A DNA stretch of 64,000 nt from Glaciecola punicea ACAM 611 (GTDB lineage: Bacteria; Pseudomonadota; Gammaproteobacteria; Enterobacterales; Alteromonadaceae). This document shows positions 9,682 to 19,436 of the stretch, piece after piece; within the stretch, counting starts at the first letter, position 1, and the number at the start of each line of letters is the position of its first letter. The stretch is from contig NZ_BAET01000019.1 in NCBI RefSeq assembly GCF_000252165.1, forward strand, positions 81,232 to 145,231, written 5' to 3'. A model generated the notes under the pieces. That model ran no database searches. It saw nothing but the letters and a program-made list of their open reading frames with translations, and was not told the origin of the DNA. A program made the position numbers and the translations under genes.

Positions 9682-9926
9682 TAGCCTCCTGTTACAGGTG
9701 GAAAAAAGGCAAGCTCATCGCCACTATTTATGACGGCATCTTTGCCACATAAGGTCATATTCACGGCGACTAAAACATCTTGTTCTTCGAGTATAAGCCA
9801 ACGTTCTCCCTTTTCAATTAGTTTAGCCATCAAATCACTTACGGTTTCTTCGCCTGCGTATTCTACATCAATTGAAGATGTCTGAAGTTGTTCTCGTATG
9901 CTGCCAAAAAATCGTATTCGTAACAC
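9681..9926 (-). CDS. moaD: Molybdopterin synthase sulfur-carrier subunit MoaD
   Basis: An 81-residue ubiquitin-fold sulfur carrier. Its C-terminal Gly-Gly (FFPPVTGG), which becomes a thiocarboxylate and inserts into the MoaE active site, is present. The start is GTG at 9926 with GGAG about nine bases upstream. It overlaps moaE by one base, the usual moaD-moaE order. No other moa gene precedes it, so the genes for the first pathway step (MoaA, MoaC) must be elsewhere. Confidence 0.93.
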   Translation of the reverse strand: MLRIRFFGSIREQLQTSSIDVEYAGEETVSDLMAKLIEKGERWLILEEQDVLVAVNMTLCGKDAVINSGDELAFFPPVTGG

Positions 9927-10302
9927 TTATTCTTCTCCGTTGCTTTAATTTTACTGCTCGCACCGTTTGCGCAAAACCCATCGCGGCTGCGGCTAACAAA
10001 AGTGTGCGTTTGGCTAAAGTGCTAGTCGCGTGAATTGCTATCATTGATGCTGATGTTTACTTTATCTTATGTGGATATTTTATATGAGAGTAACGAGGCT
10101 ACCTCATCTTAGACCTCTACTTATCTTGTTTCAAGATGTACTGTATATCTTTACTGTTTAAAAAGATTACAGCCAACAAACTTGCTAAAATAGTAATATT
10201 GAGAGGCAATAAAGGTATTTCATTTTAAGGTCGATTTTGTCGACACAAGGCGTAAAAATGCCGATTTAACAAAATAAAATCGACATGTAAAAGCACTTAG
10301 GA
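9927..10302. other. Intergenic region upstream of moaD
   Basis: About 375 bp with no convincing gene. It should contain the moaD promoter on the minus strand. Between 10230 and 10284 there is an imperfect inverted repeat: GTCGATTTTGT pairs with ACAAAAT and ATCGAC with a small bulge. It is not followed by a T-run and its role is unknown. No Moco riboswitch fold was recognised. Confidence 0.35.
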
Positions 10303-10701
10303 TTATCCAGTTGATGACAAACTGCTGTGCAATGCAGTTTTATATGCATCAATAGCGGGGAATAAGGTAATTAGCCCCGCACATGCTAACACCACAATAG
10401 ACAGTATAAGTGTGTTAAGTGTGTATATGTTTGCATCTATGAACAAGCCGTAGCTTGCTGCCAACCATCCAGCGAGCAAGAAGAAGCTCACATTGAGCAC
10501 AGCTAAGGCAGTAACGATAGACGCCGTCACTAACAATAAAGCCTCGGTCATAATCAGTGAAAACAAAACCCGAGGGCGCGCTCCTATGACTCTCAAAATA
10601 GCAATCTCTCTACGCCGTTCGCGCATCGATGACAGCGGAATCACTGCTTGTTAAATCAACGAAGAAACTAAAATCAAAATACTGATAATAATTGTCGGCA
10701 T
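10303..10701 (-). pseudogene. C-terminal remnant of an FtsX/MacB-type ABC permease
   Basis: The last 110 or so codons encode the C-terminal half of an FtsX-fold permease: SSMRERRREIAILRVIGARPRVLFSL is the hallmark cytoplasmic loop after a transmembrane helix, followed by two further hydrophobic helices and a short tail. Upstream in the same frame the helix IIISILILVSSLI is followed by a TAA stop (10651-10653) directly before QAVIPLSS, so the gene is interrupted in a helix. Nothing resembling the N-terminal half is found upstream, where an IS91-type transposase remnant begins about 50 bp away in the opposite orientation. The gene is therefore truncated and dead. No ATPase partner is nearby. 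Confidence 0.75.
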
Positions 10702-10750
10702 GGAATAAAGTTTGTGACACTGCTTACAACGGTAACCGGAGTAGGAATAC

Positions 10751-11611
10751 CCAATTCGTCAGTGGGTTTTGAGCCTGCCTATTCCTTTACGATTGCTATT
10801 GGCTAGATACCCAAGTGAATTGAGTAAGGTAATGGGTATTATTCACCGGGCCATATCTACACGAACAGGTGAATCAGCCGTGCAGGGTTTTCAAATAAAC
10901 AAGCCAAGACTGGGGCGGTGACGCTTATACAGTATTTTGGCAGTGCCTTGAGAATCTAAACACCCACTTTCACATGCTTTTTTGAAGGTGCTATTAACGA
11001 AAATTCTAAGGGCACCGCTACGTTTACCCACATCAAATCGCCTATAAATGACCATATGGTTTACTTGGTACACACCATCCGTCAACGCATTGCCAGCCAT
11101 TAAGAGAAAGTCGGTTTGGTGGTGCGCGATATGCAAAAACAGTTACCTGAACTTGCCAGTAGATGATGAATATAGTCTATTGCAATGCGCCTTAAGTAAG
11201 TTATCGTATCGCCATGGGGCCACAACAAGGTCAAAAAGTGTTTACCATGCAAACCTTACCTTCGGGCATCGAGGGTGAATGTGGTCAGTTAACTAACACG
11301 CCTAGGTTTTCCCTTCATGCTCGCACATTCGTGTGAAGTTGCTTGCTTGCGCTGATGAGCCAGATAAATTAGAGCGCCTATGCCGCTACATCAGCGGCCC
11401 AGCCATCAGTGAGAAACTTTTGAGTATGACGCAACATGGAAAAGTGCGTTATGAGTTGAATACCCCACATCGCGATGGTACCACTCATGTATTTTTATAC
11501 CCAATTGACTTCATTGGCAAGCTTACTGCCCTCATTGTGCCGCCAAGACTCAACCTCACTCGATTCAGATTACCCGCTAGTTGGGAGTATTCGCGCCAAA
11601 CAGTAATCTAA
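10751..11611 (+). mobile_element. Decayed IS91-family transposase (multiple frameshifts and stops)
   Basis: Reading all three plus frames in turn recovers pieces of an IS91-type (Y2, Transposase_32) protein in the right order: PIRQWVLSLPIPLRLLLA and VMGIIHRAIST (10751-10870), then KTGAVTLIQYFGSAL (from about 10906), a segment with HIKSPINDHMVYLVHTIRQRI, then VDDEYSLLQ, then IAMGPQQGQKVFTMQTLP and RFSLHA, and finally DKLERLCRYISGPAISEKL, GKVRYELNTPHRDGTTHVF and NLTRF ending at about 11566. At least three frame changes and several in-frame stops separate them, so it is not functional. IS91 elements move by rolling-circle replication. No ends or flanking target could be defined. Confidence 0.72.
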
Positions 11612-12074
11612 GTGCACAAGTGACAACATCATAGCGAGGAACAAATAACCCTAATCTTGTTAGCAAAAGTAATAGTCAATCTGATAACTAGCAGGTAATC
11701 TACTTTATCATGCGTGGAGTATCAGCCTGACTCGCCGGTTACCGGCCCAGCATCTCAGACGAGTTTTGAATTTTGGGACGTAGGGTTTCTGCTATACACA
11801 ATACTAGGAAATACATTATTTCATGTATGAGCATCCGCATGTAGCTCCCCAAGTTTCAGTACCAACGACTACAAACGTAAGAATTTGACTGTCGCCATTT
11901 TTAACTCCTTTAGCAAATTGCAATCTAACCTGAAAAACAGCTGTAACAATGGGTAGTGCATAACGTTAATTTGTCCTATACTCAATAAGTTAAATTTATT
12001 TTGGCGATAATCGTTCGGTTAATACATCAGGTTTGCATCAATATGTAGTATTTATTCTATCTAAAGGAAAAATA
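11612..12074. other. Non-coding region between the IS91 remnant and a small lipoprotein
   Basis: About 460 bp without a recognisable gene or remnant. The last 100 bp are AT-rich and should hold the promoter of the lipoprotein gene; TATACT at about 11980 is a possible -10. The terminal sequence of the IS91 element could lie in the first part but was not identified. Confidence 0.3.
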
Positions 12075-12458
12075 ATGATAAGAAAATCAACACTAGTAAT
12101 TGCAGTTTTGTTTGCGGTCGGATTAGCTGGTTGTGCATCGACACAACCGCCAAGAGATGTTGACACTATTCAATCTTCAAAAAGTAAGACACTAACTGAC
12201 CCAAAAATCACCGAATCAGACGGTAATAGTTTAGAGATAACATATGCAGAGATTTCTATGGGTTTTGATTCTAGCTGTAATCCCTATCAGTCTTTCAGCG
12301 ATGAACTGAATGACTGCAGCCAACTCCCTGAGAACGTTAAAGTAATGGCCATAGCGCATTGCGAAGTAAAAGACAAAAAAGCCGTGTTTCATGGCAGTGG
12401 GAAAAACCTACTACAAATGACAGTATCTAAATTTACTTGCGAAACGAAAAATTCTTAA
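12075..12458 (+). CDS. Small lipoprotein of unknown function
   Basis: A 127-residue protein with a classic lipoprotein signal: basic MIRK, a hydrophobic stretch, and lipobox LAGC with the cysteine at about residue 20. The residue after cysteine is Ala, so export to the outer membrane is plausible. The mature part has four further cysteines (SSCNPYQSF, NDCSQLP, AHCEVK, FTCETKN), which could form two periplasmic disulfides. I do not recognise the family. The start at 12075 has AAAGGAAAA directly upstream; an in-frame start at 12033 would bury the signal peptide. An AT-rich inverted repeat (TTAATCCAATT at 12487-12497 and its complement at 12515-12525) lies 30 bp after the stop. Confidence 0.65.
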   Translation: MIRKSTLVIAVLFAVGLAGCASTQPPRDVDTIQSSKSKTLTDPKITESDGNSLEITYAEISMGFDSSCNPYQSFSDELNDCSQLPENVKVMAIAHCEVKDKKAVFHGSGKNLLQMTVSKFTCETKNS

Positions 12459-13141
12459 TATATGGGAATAGATCAAGACCCTTATTTTAATCCAATTTTA
12501 TCATTTTACAGATTAATTGGATTAAGGTGAGGCTTGAGTAACTCTTGGTAGTTTAATATTCCTTGTTACTGCCCTTCAAAATGTCATCGGCATTGTGAAT
12601 AAAACATGCGCATCATTGATGTCAATATTATAAGACGCAGGAACATTCAGCTAAGGACTGTATTTCACATGACACACCATGCCCACTAACAATCAGCAGC
12701 ATCCAAAATAACATACAACCAATATTGACCACTACCAACTCTGCGATCAGCAGTCACCCAACTTTCCTTTAAACTTAACTCTAATACAGACTGTGAAAGC
12801 TCTGCAAAAACCTCTTCAGTCATATCGGTAAAAACTTTGGCGCCCTTCACACGCTCGCTGTCACCGATATGACCGAACAAACTTGCTTAACGCCATACTC
12901 AACAATAGACAAGATATCCGCATCGTGGTGATTGTAAACGATATGGATAGGATTTTATTAAATTGACTAGATCGCAATAATAAGTCTGTAAGTCTTTATA
13001 GGACCTGAACAGTTCTATGGAGGTTGGAAGAGGAAATGCGCGGAAATTTTAACAACACTAGCACGGCGACATAGTTTGCCAAAGGCTTATAAGCTGCCCC
13101 CCAACTTAGTCGATATGCTTGATGATAGAGTCCTAGCGGGC
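12459..13141. other. Unassigned region with short, possibly degraded coding fragments
   Basis: About 680 bp. A 64-codon minus-strand frame (12686-12880), read as FGHIGDSERVKGAKVFTDM and onward, looks protein-like. The sequence just upstream continues a protein-like reading in another frame (HHDADILSIVEYGVKQ), which suggests a frameshifted fragment. On the plus strand a start-less open stretch (about 12992-13181) reads GPEQFYGGWKRKCAEILTTL. Neither family is recognised. Together with the neighbouring broken permease and IS91 remnant this marks a decayed zone. Confidence 0.35.
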
Positions 13142-15118
13142 TTACCCAGACTCGCTCAGTGCTTTTTTCAGCGGCTCTAGATGCAGCTCATAATTGCGCC
13201 ATTGTTCAAGGCCACTTTGATAAATGGGTTGGCGAACCTGTTCTGAGCTTGGTGTGCGAACCGCCCGTTTGTTGCTGTGAAAATCAATACAAGCCTGCTC
13301 AAAAGGAAGGCCGCAATAGTCCAATATACGCCTAACTTGCATCTCCAAGTCAGCTACTACATCTTCATACTGCACGCGTAAAATTTTGCCCGGTAATGCC
13401 TTGTCCCAATGATCCATAATCTCAACATATTTGCGGTAATAATGTCCAATATCACCAAGATCATAAGAGAACTGCTGACCCTCGCCGAATAGCTGTTTAA
13501 AACCGCTAAAACAACACGATAAAGCGTTGCGTCTTGCATCGATAATTTTGGCGTTGGGCAGAATTAGCTGTATAAGGGCAATATGTCGGAAATTGTTAGG
13601 CATCTTGTCGATGAAAAATATGGCTCCTTGGCGATGATGCTGGGTCTCTTCAATATAAAGCTCGCCCATTTTAGTTAAATTGTCGGCCGATATATTATTT
13701 AAAATGCCAGGATAACGAGGAGTATCTTGGGCTACTTGTCGACCATTTAAGCGATGCGCCAAGCCGATGATATTGGCCAATTCCATGGTTCCGTCAACCT
13801 GTGAGTGTGAAGACAAAATTTGCTCTAGAAGTGTAGAGCCCGCCCGTGGTAGTCCTACAATAAATATAGGGTCGGGAGCGGAGCAACCCGATTGTTTATG
13901 ACGTTCAAAAAACGCCGCATCAAAATCATTTTCCTGGGTATCAAGCGATATATCTATCGGTTTACTATCGTATCGGTCCTGCTCGTTTTTCAGCTTGTTG
14001 CCGCGATGGTAAAAAGAGAAGGCTTCGTCAAAGTGTTCGCTGTCCTCGAGGTCTTTGCCAAGGGCAAAGCAGAAGTGGATTTTGTCGATTATTGCGGTTG
14101 TTGAACTTGCCTCATACTCCCGCATTTGCAGGCGTTCATCCGCAGAAAATCGATACGTTTTGAGATTTGCCAAACTCCAAAACGCATCTCCAAAATCGGG
14201 TTTGATGCTATAGCTCTTGCGATACGTTTTAATAGCGTCTTCAACACGTCCCATCGTTTTTAAGGCATGGCCCAGCGTCAGGAGTACTGAATAGTTGTCC
14301 TGATTGTCATGCAGTACACTTTCGAAGGTGCCAACAGCCGATGAAAAGTCTCCCGTTGCCTGCTGGGCATTTCCAAGGCTAATTTTTAAATTCGTGTTAT
14401 TAGGGTCAGAATCTAGCAGAATTTTTGCTTGCTCTAATGCTTTATGAAATTTTTGCCGCTTTTGCAAAACATGGACATAGTCCAAACGGGCTCTTTTATA
14501 GGTCGGCTCAAATTGCAGACAGCTTGCTAATAAGAATTCAGCATCGTCAAGAATTTGAAACTTAGAGGCTAACTCAGCTAGCAGGCGCATCGCTTCTGGT
14601 TGATGGGGATTGTCTTTGAGAAAGTGACGACAGAGCTTTTCTGCACGATGTAATTTTTTTTGATATATGAGGCTCGATACGGACACTAATGCCGGGGGCA
14701 AACTGGCAAGCCAATCAACATGTTGCTTAGCTTCTTGGCGCTTTGAATAATTTGGTTCATCGGCCAGTACGCGCCAACTTCCGAATAATGTCGGGTTTAA
14801 GACAAGCGCTTTTTCGAACGCCACTATGGCTTTAGTGGTTTCCCCCAAGGCCTTGTGAATAAAACCTTGCTCTTGATGCGCCCTAGCATGCTCGGGCATC
14901 TTTGACAGTATATGCGCAAGATTATCCATGGCTTGGGCATGTTTACCTTGTTTACGCTGGCAAACGGAAAGACAATAAATACCTTCAATATGTCCCGGGT
15001 TTTTGGTAAGCATATCATCAATATTTTTAGACGCTTCGCTCAAGCGACCTTTATTAATCAATAATTGACACTGTTTAATAATCTGTTCAGGTAGGGCGTT
15101 ATTCAATTGGTCTGGCAA
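13142..15118 (-). CDS. TPR-repeat sulfotransferase (copy 1)
   Basis: A 658-residue fusion of a TPR array (about 10-370; units such as GIYCLSVCQRKQGKHAQAMDNL and SVLLTLGHALKTMGRVEDAI) with a PAPS-dependent sulfotransferase domain (about 415-650). The 5'-phosphosulfate loop IFIVGLPRAGSTLLEQILSS and the dimer/3'-phosphate region (DKMPNNFRHIALI, then DARRNALSCCFS) are intact. The C-terminus carries SSEQVRQPIY, shared by all three copies in this window. Such TPR-sulfotransferases resemble tyrosylprotein sulfotransferases; the acceptor here is unknown. The start is TTG at 15118: an upstream in-frame stop excludes anything much longer, and the N-terminus aligns with copy 3. It lies downstream of a TBDR, separated by an intrinsic terminator. 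No signal peptide is visible, so it is probably cytoplasmic. Confidence 0.88.
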   Translation of the reverse strand: MPDQLNNALPEQIIKQCQLLINKGRLSEASKNIDDMLTKNPGHIEGIYCLSVCQRKQGKHAQAMDNLAHILSKMPEHARAHQEQGFIHKALGETTKAIVAFEKALVLNPTLFGSWRVLADEPNYSKRQEAKQHVDWLASLPPALVSVSSLIYQKKLHRAEKLCRHFLKDNPHQPEAMRLLAELASKFQILDDAEFLLASCLQFEPTYKRARLDYVHVLQKRQKFHKALEQAKILLDSDPNNTNLKISLGNAQQATGDFSSAVGTFESVLHDNQDNYSVLLTLGHALKTMGRVEDAIKTYRKSYSIKPDFGDAFWSLANLKTYRFSADERLQMREYEASSTTAIIDKIHFCFALGKDLEDSEHFDEAFSFYHRGNKLKNEQDRYDSKPIDISLDTQENDFDAAFFERHKQSGCSAPDPIFIVGLPRAGSTLLEQILSSHSQVDGTMELANIIGLAHRLNGRQVAQDTPRYPGILNNISADNLTKMGELYIEETQHHRQGAIFFIDKMPNNFRHIALIQLILPNAKIIDARRNALSCCFSGFKQLFGEGQQFSYDLGDIGHYYRKYVEIMDHWDKALPGKILRVQYEDVVADLEMQVRRILDYCGLPFEQACIDFHSNKRAVRTPSSEQVRQPIYQSGLEQWRNYELHLEPLKKALSESG

Positions 15119-15176
15119 AATAATGTCTCGGTAAATATCAGGATACAGTAACTATTGTATAGATAAGCCCAGAAAT

Positions 15177-15207
15177 AAAAAGGGTCGGCGTTATTAATCG
15201 CCGACCC
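15177..15207 (-). terminator. Intrinsic terminator between TBDR 1 and TPR-sulfotransferase 1
   Basis: On the minus strand a perfect nine-base-pair stem, GGGTCGGCG and CGCCGACCC with an eight-base loop, is followed directly by TTTTT. It lies 38 bp after the TBDR stop and 64 bp before the sulfotransferase start, so the sulfotransferase needs read-through or its own promoter. Confidence 0.9.
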
Positions 15208-15244
15208 GCTTATGCTTTAAAATGATTCAAAATCATTGAAAATA

Positions 15245-17644
15245 CTAATAAGCATAGCTCAATCTGACACCAACAGTGCGAGGTCGTGTTGGCGACACCC
15301 TAAACACATTGTCGGCCGAACCCGCGGCAACTTGCCCTAGGGTATCGGTGGCATTGTCAATAAAGAAGGTTGCTTTGTAGTCTTCTTTCCCAAACGTGGC
15401 TGACAAGTTAAGCTGATTATAAGACGGCAACTCGACACGATCAGCAGACACTAGACTATTAAAGCGTGAATCTGTCCACTTAAATACACCTTGGTAGACA
15501 ACCGAAAAATCGCCTAGTTCTTGGTAGAAACGTGCCCCAATAAGGCCTTCATTTTCTGGTGCATAGGGCAAATTTGACCCTACAGGTGTAATATTCACAA
15601 GCGTATCGGGAATATCGGTCAATTCAGAGTCTATATAACTAAATGAGCCAAAAACATCTAGGTAATCATTCGCGGCCCACTCAATTTCAAATTCAGCACC
15701 ATTGATTTCGGCGGTTCCAACATTATCAAAGAATGAAGTATTGGCGATAGAAAGATCGAGAACGCCTTGCTGAAGATCACTAAAGTCAACGTTGTATATA
15801 GCACCGTTAAAACGCAAAGAATTATCTAACCAACTTGTTTTCCAGCCAAATTCAAGACTCACAACATCATCGGTGTCAAAGGTAGCAGGAATGCCACCAG
15901 TCCCCGCTGCACGGTTGAAACCGCCGCCTCTGAAGCCTTCAGAATAGGTCCCATAGAACATTGCATCAGCATTCACTTGCCAACGTACATTTCCTTTAAA
16001 AATGGTGCCTGATAAGGTTGCCGGAGTCAAACCCGCTAGTCTTGCATCTACATTTGTGCCATTGGCTGCTTCGGGCCCAGACGCTCTTTGACCGTTAGAC
16101 GACTGTCCCATCAAGCCTATATCAATTTCGTAGCGACGCGCCCCAACGGTAAGGGTAACATCATCTATAACATCGTAAGCTAACTCACCAAATATCGATA
16201 ACTCTTCACGATCTGTTTGGAAGTCATTGAAGAAGGTCACGCCTGCAGGGCGAGCGCTGCCATCTGTATTAGTGAAAACGCCTGGTATTGGAAAGTTCGG
16301 TGAAAAACCCGCTGCAATAGAACCGGCATAGGTGAAGTCAGTTAAAGTGTTGAGTTTCTGGTCATCAAAGAACACACCACCAATCGCTCTAAAACGATTT
16401 TCAGCACTGGTTGCTACACGAATTTCGTGAACCGTACGTTGGGTCTCAAACTTTTCAGTTGTGGTCATCACCGGACTAAAGCATTCATCATAGCCTGGGT
16501 ACGTGCATATGTAGTAAGGCACGAAAGGGCCGACTTCTATGTAAGCGGTGTAGTCGGTCTGACCTTGGAACGTGCGATCTGTGAATGAGCCGTTATAGAT
16601 CACTTCAAGACCGCTAAGCATGCCATTGACGGTCCACTGGGTGAGGTTTACCTCATCATCACCTACACTTGGCGAAAAGGTTGTGTCGTTCAAGTCGTCG
16701 TCGCTACTAATTGACGGGTCATATTCAAACGAGCCTTCTGTATCAAGTTGTTGACTTGTGTGCTGAACCAATACATCCCAGTCGTCATTTATTTCCCAAA
16801 ATGCGCTTAGTCTCATTCCACGATGTGTCGCTTCGTTATAATCATCTTTTGCAAGCGTGGAATTACTGACTACTTGGCGAGATGAGGGAACATCGCCACC
16901 TAATCCTGGGTTTGTTAGCGGTAAAGTAGTCGTGGCAAGGGGATTATCAATAAAGCCTGCATCAGTAGAATTATAACCGGCAATACGTACCGCAAATGTA
17001 TCTTCAACAATGGGAATATTGACAAATCCCTCTGTTTTATTGCTGATACCACCGCTCTTCGTGGATGATATACCTATTTCACCACCTGCTCTGAAGTCGC
17101 TCAAATCTGGCTTGTTGGTGATAAGACGCACGGTACCTGCTTGGGAACTGGCCCCAAATAATGTACCTTGAGGGCCTTTTAACACTTCAATTCGTTGTAG
17201 GTCAACTGCAAATAAATCAATATTACGACCAGGCGTGGTAATGGGTGTTTCGTCAAGATAAAAGGCAACACTTGGCTCCCCTCCAATACCGGCAAGTCTT
17301 ACATCAGCGCGACCTGCGGATACTCCACGGATATATGTTTCCTGTTTACCCGGACCTTGACCTTCAGAGCTGACTCCCGGTAGCATTGCTACGTAATCTT
17401 CAAAGCTGTCAATGCCGAGTTGTTGAAGTTTTGATCCACTTATTGCTTGCACAGCGAGCGGCACAGATTGCTGGCTTTCTGAACGGCGAGTTGACGTTAC
17501 TATTATTGTTTCTAGTTGGCGTTGGCTCTCAGCTGCTTTTTCTTCGTTTTGGCTCGTTTCCTGAGCTTGTACCACGCCATTGCTTAAGGCAAGCGCGATT
17601 GCCACGGTTAATACAGTTTTAACAGGTCGGTTTGTTTGATACAT
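15245..17644 (-). CDS. TonB-dependent outer-membrane receptor 1
   Basis: A 799-residue ligand-gated porin. It has a signal peptide ending at VVQAQ, a TonB box around ETIIVTSTRR, a plug domain (about 50-190; VPLAVQAISGSKL, RIEVLKGPQGTLFGASSQAGTVRLITNKP) and a 22-strand barrel ending in an aromatic residue (LSYAY). It takes up a scarce substrate with energy from TonB-ExbBD; the substrate is unknown. An ATG at 17656 is possible, but the ATG at 17644 has GAGGG five bases upstream and is preferred. Its plug is clearly similar to that of TBDR 4 (54361-56817), including GRN(I/L)D and FGAS(S/A)QAG. Downstream come a terminator and TPR-sulfotransferase 1. An MFS gene is divergent across a 450-bp regulatory region. 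Confidence 0.93.
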   Translation of the reverse strand: MYQTNRPVKTVLTVAIALALSNGVVQAQETSQNEEKAAESQRQLETIIVTSTRRSESQQSVPLAVQAISGSKLQQLGIDSFEDYVAMLPGVSSEGQGPGKQETYIRGVSAGRADVRLAGIGGEPSVAFYLDETPITTPGRNIDLFAVDLQRIEVLKGPQGTLFGASSQAGTVRLITNKPDLSDFRAGGEIGISSTKSGGISNKTEGFVNIPIVEDTFAVRIAGYNSTDAGFIDNPLATTTLPLTNPGLGGDVPSSRQVVSNSTLAKDDYNEATHRGMRLSAFWEINDDWDVLVQHTSQQLDTEGSFEYDPSISSDDDLNDTTFSPSVGDDEVNLTQWTVNGMLSGLEVIYNGSFTDRTFQGQTDYTAYIEVGPFVPYYICTYPGYDECFSPVMTTTEKFETQRTVHEIRVATSAENRFRAIGGVFFDDQKLNTLTDFTYAGSIAAGFSPNFPIPGVFTNTDGSARPAGVTFFNDFQTDREELSIFGELAYDVIDDVTLTVGARRYEIDIGLMGQSSNGQRASGPEAANGTNVDARLAGLTPATLSGTIFKGNVRWQVNADAMFYGTYSEGFRGGGFNRAAGTGGIPATFDTDDVVSLEFGWKTSWLDNSLRFNGAIYNVDFSDLQQGVLDLSIANTSFFDNVGTAEINGAEFEIEWAANDYLDVFGSFSYIDSELTDIPDTLVNITPVGSNLPYAPENEGLIGARFYQELGDFSVVYQGVFKWTDSRFNSLVSADRVELPSYNQLNLSATFGKEDYKATFFIDNATDTLGQVAAGSADNVFRVSPTRPRTVGVRLSYAY

Positions 17645-18109
17645 GTGTACCCTCATTTATTATTTTCTTCGAATTAATCAATTTACACTAATGCTAGGCA
17701 TATAAATGTTCCGAGTTTCCGTGAAAGGCCTTTATCAACAGCAATATCTCTAGCCCCTTAACGACAGATCGTTATAAAGAATGATTCTGATACAACAGTG
17801 GCCTCATAATTACCTTTTGTGTAGGTCCATTCTTTAATTTTACGGAAATCTTCCGTACATAGGATACTACAGTATTTGAAAAATTACCGAATATATAGAT
17901 AAAACGGCAGTTTGACACGCTATTTGGGACCAACACGTTGGTGATCAGTCTTTGCTATGTCTCACTACAATATATAAAGCCTAATAGTGTGGAATGTTCG
18001 GCTATCCCTTTGAGGTCGCCAATATCAGAGTCGAAAGGTATTTGCTATGTAGCAATCGTATTTCTGTTAGAGTATAGCGTATATAAGTAAATCAAAATTA
18101 TAAAAAAAT
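17645..18109. promoter_or_regulatory. Divergent regulatory region with a 17-bp palindrome
   Basis: About 460 bp between TBDR 1 (minus) and the MFS gene (plus). It contains a perfect inverted repeat, TACGGAA (17841-17847) and TTCCGTA (17851-17857), with a 3-bp spacer. A related TTTCCGTGAAA lies at about 17716. Placement between divergent transport genes suggests an operator. A TTGACA-like hexamer lies at about 17921 on the plus strand. No regulator gene is adjacent. Confidence 0.45.
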
Positions 18110-19390
18110 ATGCCGCAAACAGAAAATGTAATGCCAAAAGTCGTATCAGACGATCTCAAAAAAAGATATTTGAAACTGGCTGTTTTAGTTATTGTTGCAG
18201 GAATTATCTATCCTTTAATTTATTTACGCCAAAACTTTGAAGTCAGTATTTTAGAAGCTTTTGATATTACCTCCAAACAACTTGGCCAAAACTACGCAAT
18301 GCTGGGATTTATCTACCTAATTAGCTATATACCCAGTGGTTGGCTAGCAGATAGGGTATCGCCTCGTATTTTAATGTCTTTTTCTTTATTTTTGGCAGGA
18401 GGTTTGGGTGTTTGGTTTGCCTCAATGCCCAGCGCCAATGCCTTAATGCTTATCTTTGCTGGTTGGGGCATTGCCGCCGGTTTAACATTTTGGTCGGCAT
18501 TGATCAAAGCCACCACCTTACTTGCTAAACCAGAGGAGCAAGGGCGTTTTTTTGGGATTTTGGATGGCGGCAGAGGTTTAATTGAGGCTGCCTTAGCCTC
18601 AATTGCCGTTGGTATTTTCGTTTATTATACCAGCGATGTTGGACAAGACACCACCGAAGCATTACGTAAAGTCATTTGGCTGTATGTGGGAACCATGTTG
18701 TTATTTGCGCCAATCTCCTACTTTATGTTAGATGACCATGAACTCAACAACGAGGCCAGTAATGACGAGGCACCCCGCAATTGGATTAGCGACTTAAAAA
18801 GTATCGCTAAACAAGAAAAAATTTGGTTGTGCGGACTGTGTATTTTAACGGGTTATCAATTGTTTTGGGCTACTTATTCTTTTTCTGCTTATATGCAGAA
18901 TTTTTATGGTTTAACCGCCGTTACTGTTGCTTCTATTACCGTCGCTAAACTTTGGATGCGTCCTATTGGCGCTGCTGCTGCTGGCTTTGCTGGTGATTTT
19001 TTTGACCGAGAACATGTATTAGCGGGTCTATTAATTTTAGCCTCATTAGCACTTGGGGGTTTAGTGTTTATGCCCGCTGGGGTTGGCACAGTTGCGTTAT
19101 TAGGCACTGTATTAATTATCGGCTTTTTGACATATGCGGTTCGGGGGATCTTTTGGTCAACATTAGAAAGTTGTAAAGTGTCTAATAATATCAAGGGCTT
19201 GGCTATTGGCGTTATTTCATTGGTTGGATATTCGCCTGATATTTACCTACCACTAGCCAGCGGCTACTTATTTGAAGCTTACCCCGGTAAAGCCGGTTAT
19301 AGTATTTATTTTGGCAGCATTGCCGTGATGGGCTTTATCGGTGCTTTTGCCGCCTGGCGATTGCGCTACTTGGTGAATTTAGCGAAGTAA
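18110..19390 (+). CDS. Major facilitator superfamily transporter
   Basis: A 426-residue inner-membrane protein with about twelve transmembrane segments in two halves. The loop between helices 2 and 3 reads SGWLADRVSPRIL, the MFS motif (G-x-L-a-D-r). A hydrophilic central loop follows helix 6 (about 200-225; DDHELNNEASNDEAPRN). Substrate is unknown; co-location with TBDR 1 suggests it carries the same compound over the inner membrane. The start ATG at 18110 lacks a clear ribosome site; an in-frame ATG at 18131 is an alternative. The C-terminal 95 residues (TYAVRGIFW, GLAIGVISLVGYSPDI) are clearly homologous to the deleted MFS gene at 61527-61922. It is convergent with betA. Confidence 0.88.
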   Translation: MPQTENVMPKVVSDDLKKRYLKLAVLVIVAGIIYPLIYLRQNFEVSILEAFDITSKQLGQNYAMLGFIYLISYIPSGWLADRVSPRILMSFSLFLAGGLGVWFASMPSANALMLIFAGWGIAAGLTFWSALIKATTLLAKPEEQGRFFGILDGGRGLIEAALASIAVGIFVYYTSDVGQDTTEALRKVIWLYVGTMLLFAPISYFMLDDHELNNEASNDEAPRNWISDLKSIAKQEKIWLCGLCILTGYQLFWATYSFSAYMQNFYGLTAVTVASITVAKLWMRPIGAAAAGFAGDFFDREHVLAGLLILASLALGGLVFMPAGVGTVALLGTVLIIGFLTYAVRGIFWSTLESCKVSNNIKGLAIGVISLVGYSPDIYLPLASGYLFEAYPGKAGYSIYFGSIAVMGFIGAFAAWRLRYLVNLAK

Positions 19391-19436
19391 ACAGTTTCGG
19401 TAAAGTCTTAATCGGTAACACATATAAGTGAGCCCG

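Noticed and set aside
10891-11136. 81-codon minus-strand frame
   Set aside because: It is antisense to the IS91-family transposase remnant, whose motifs are recovered on the plus strand.
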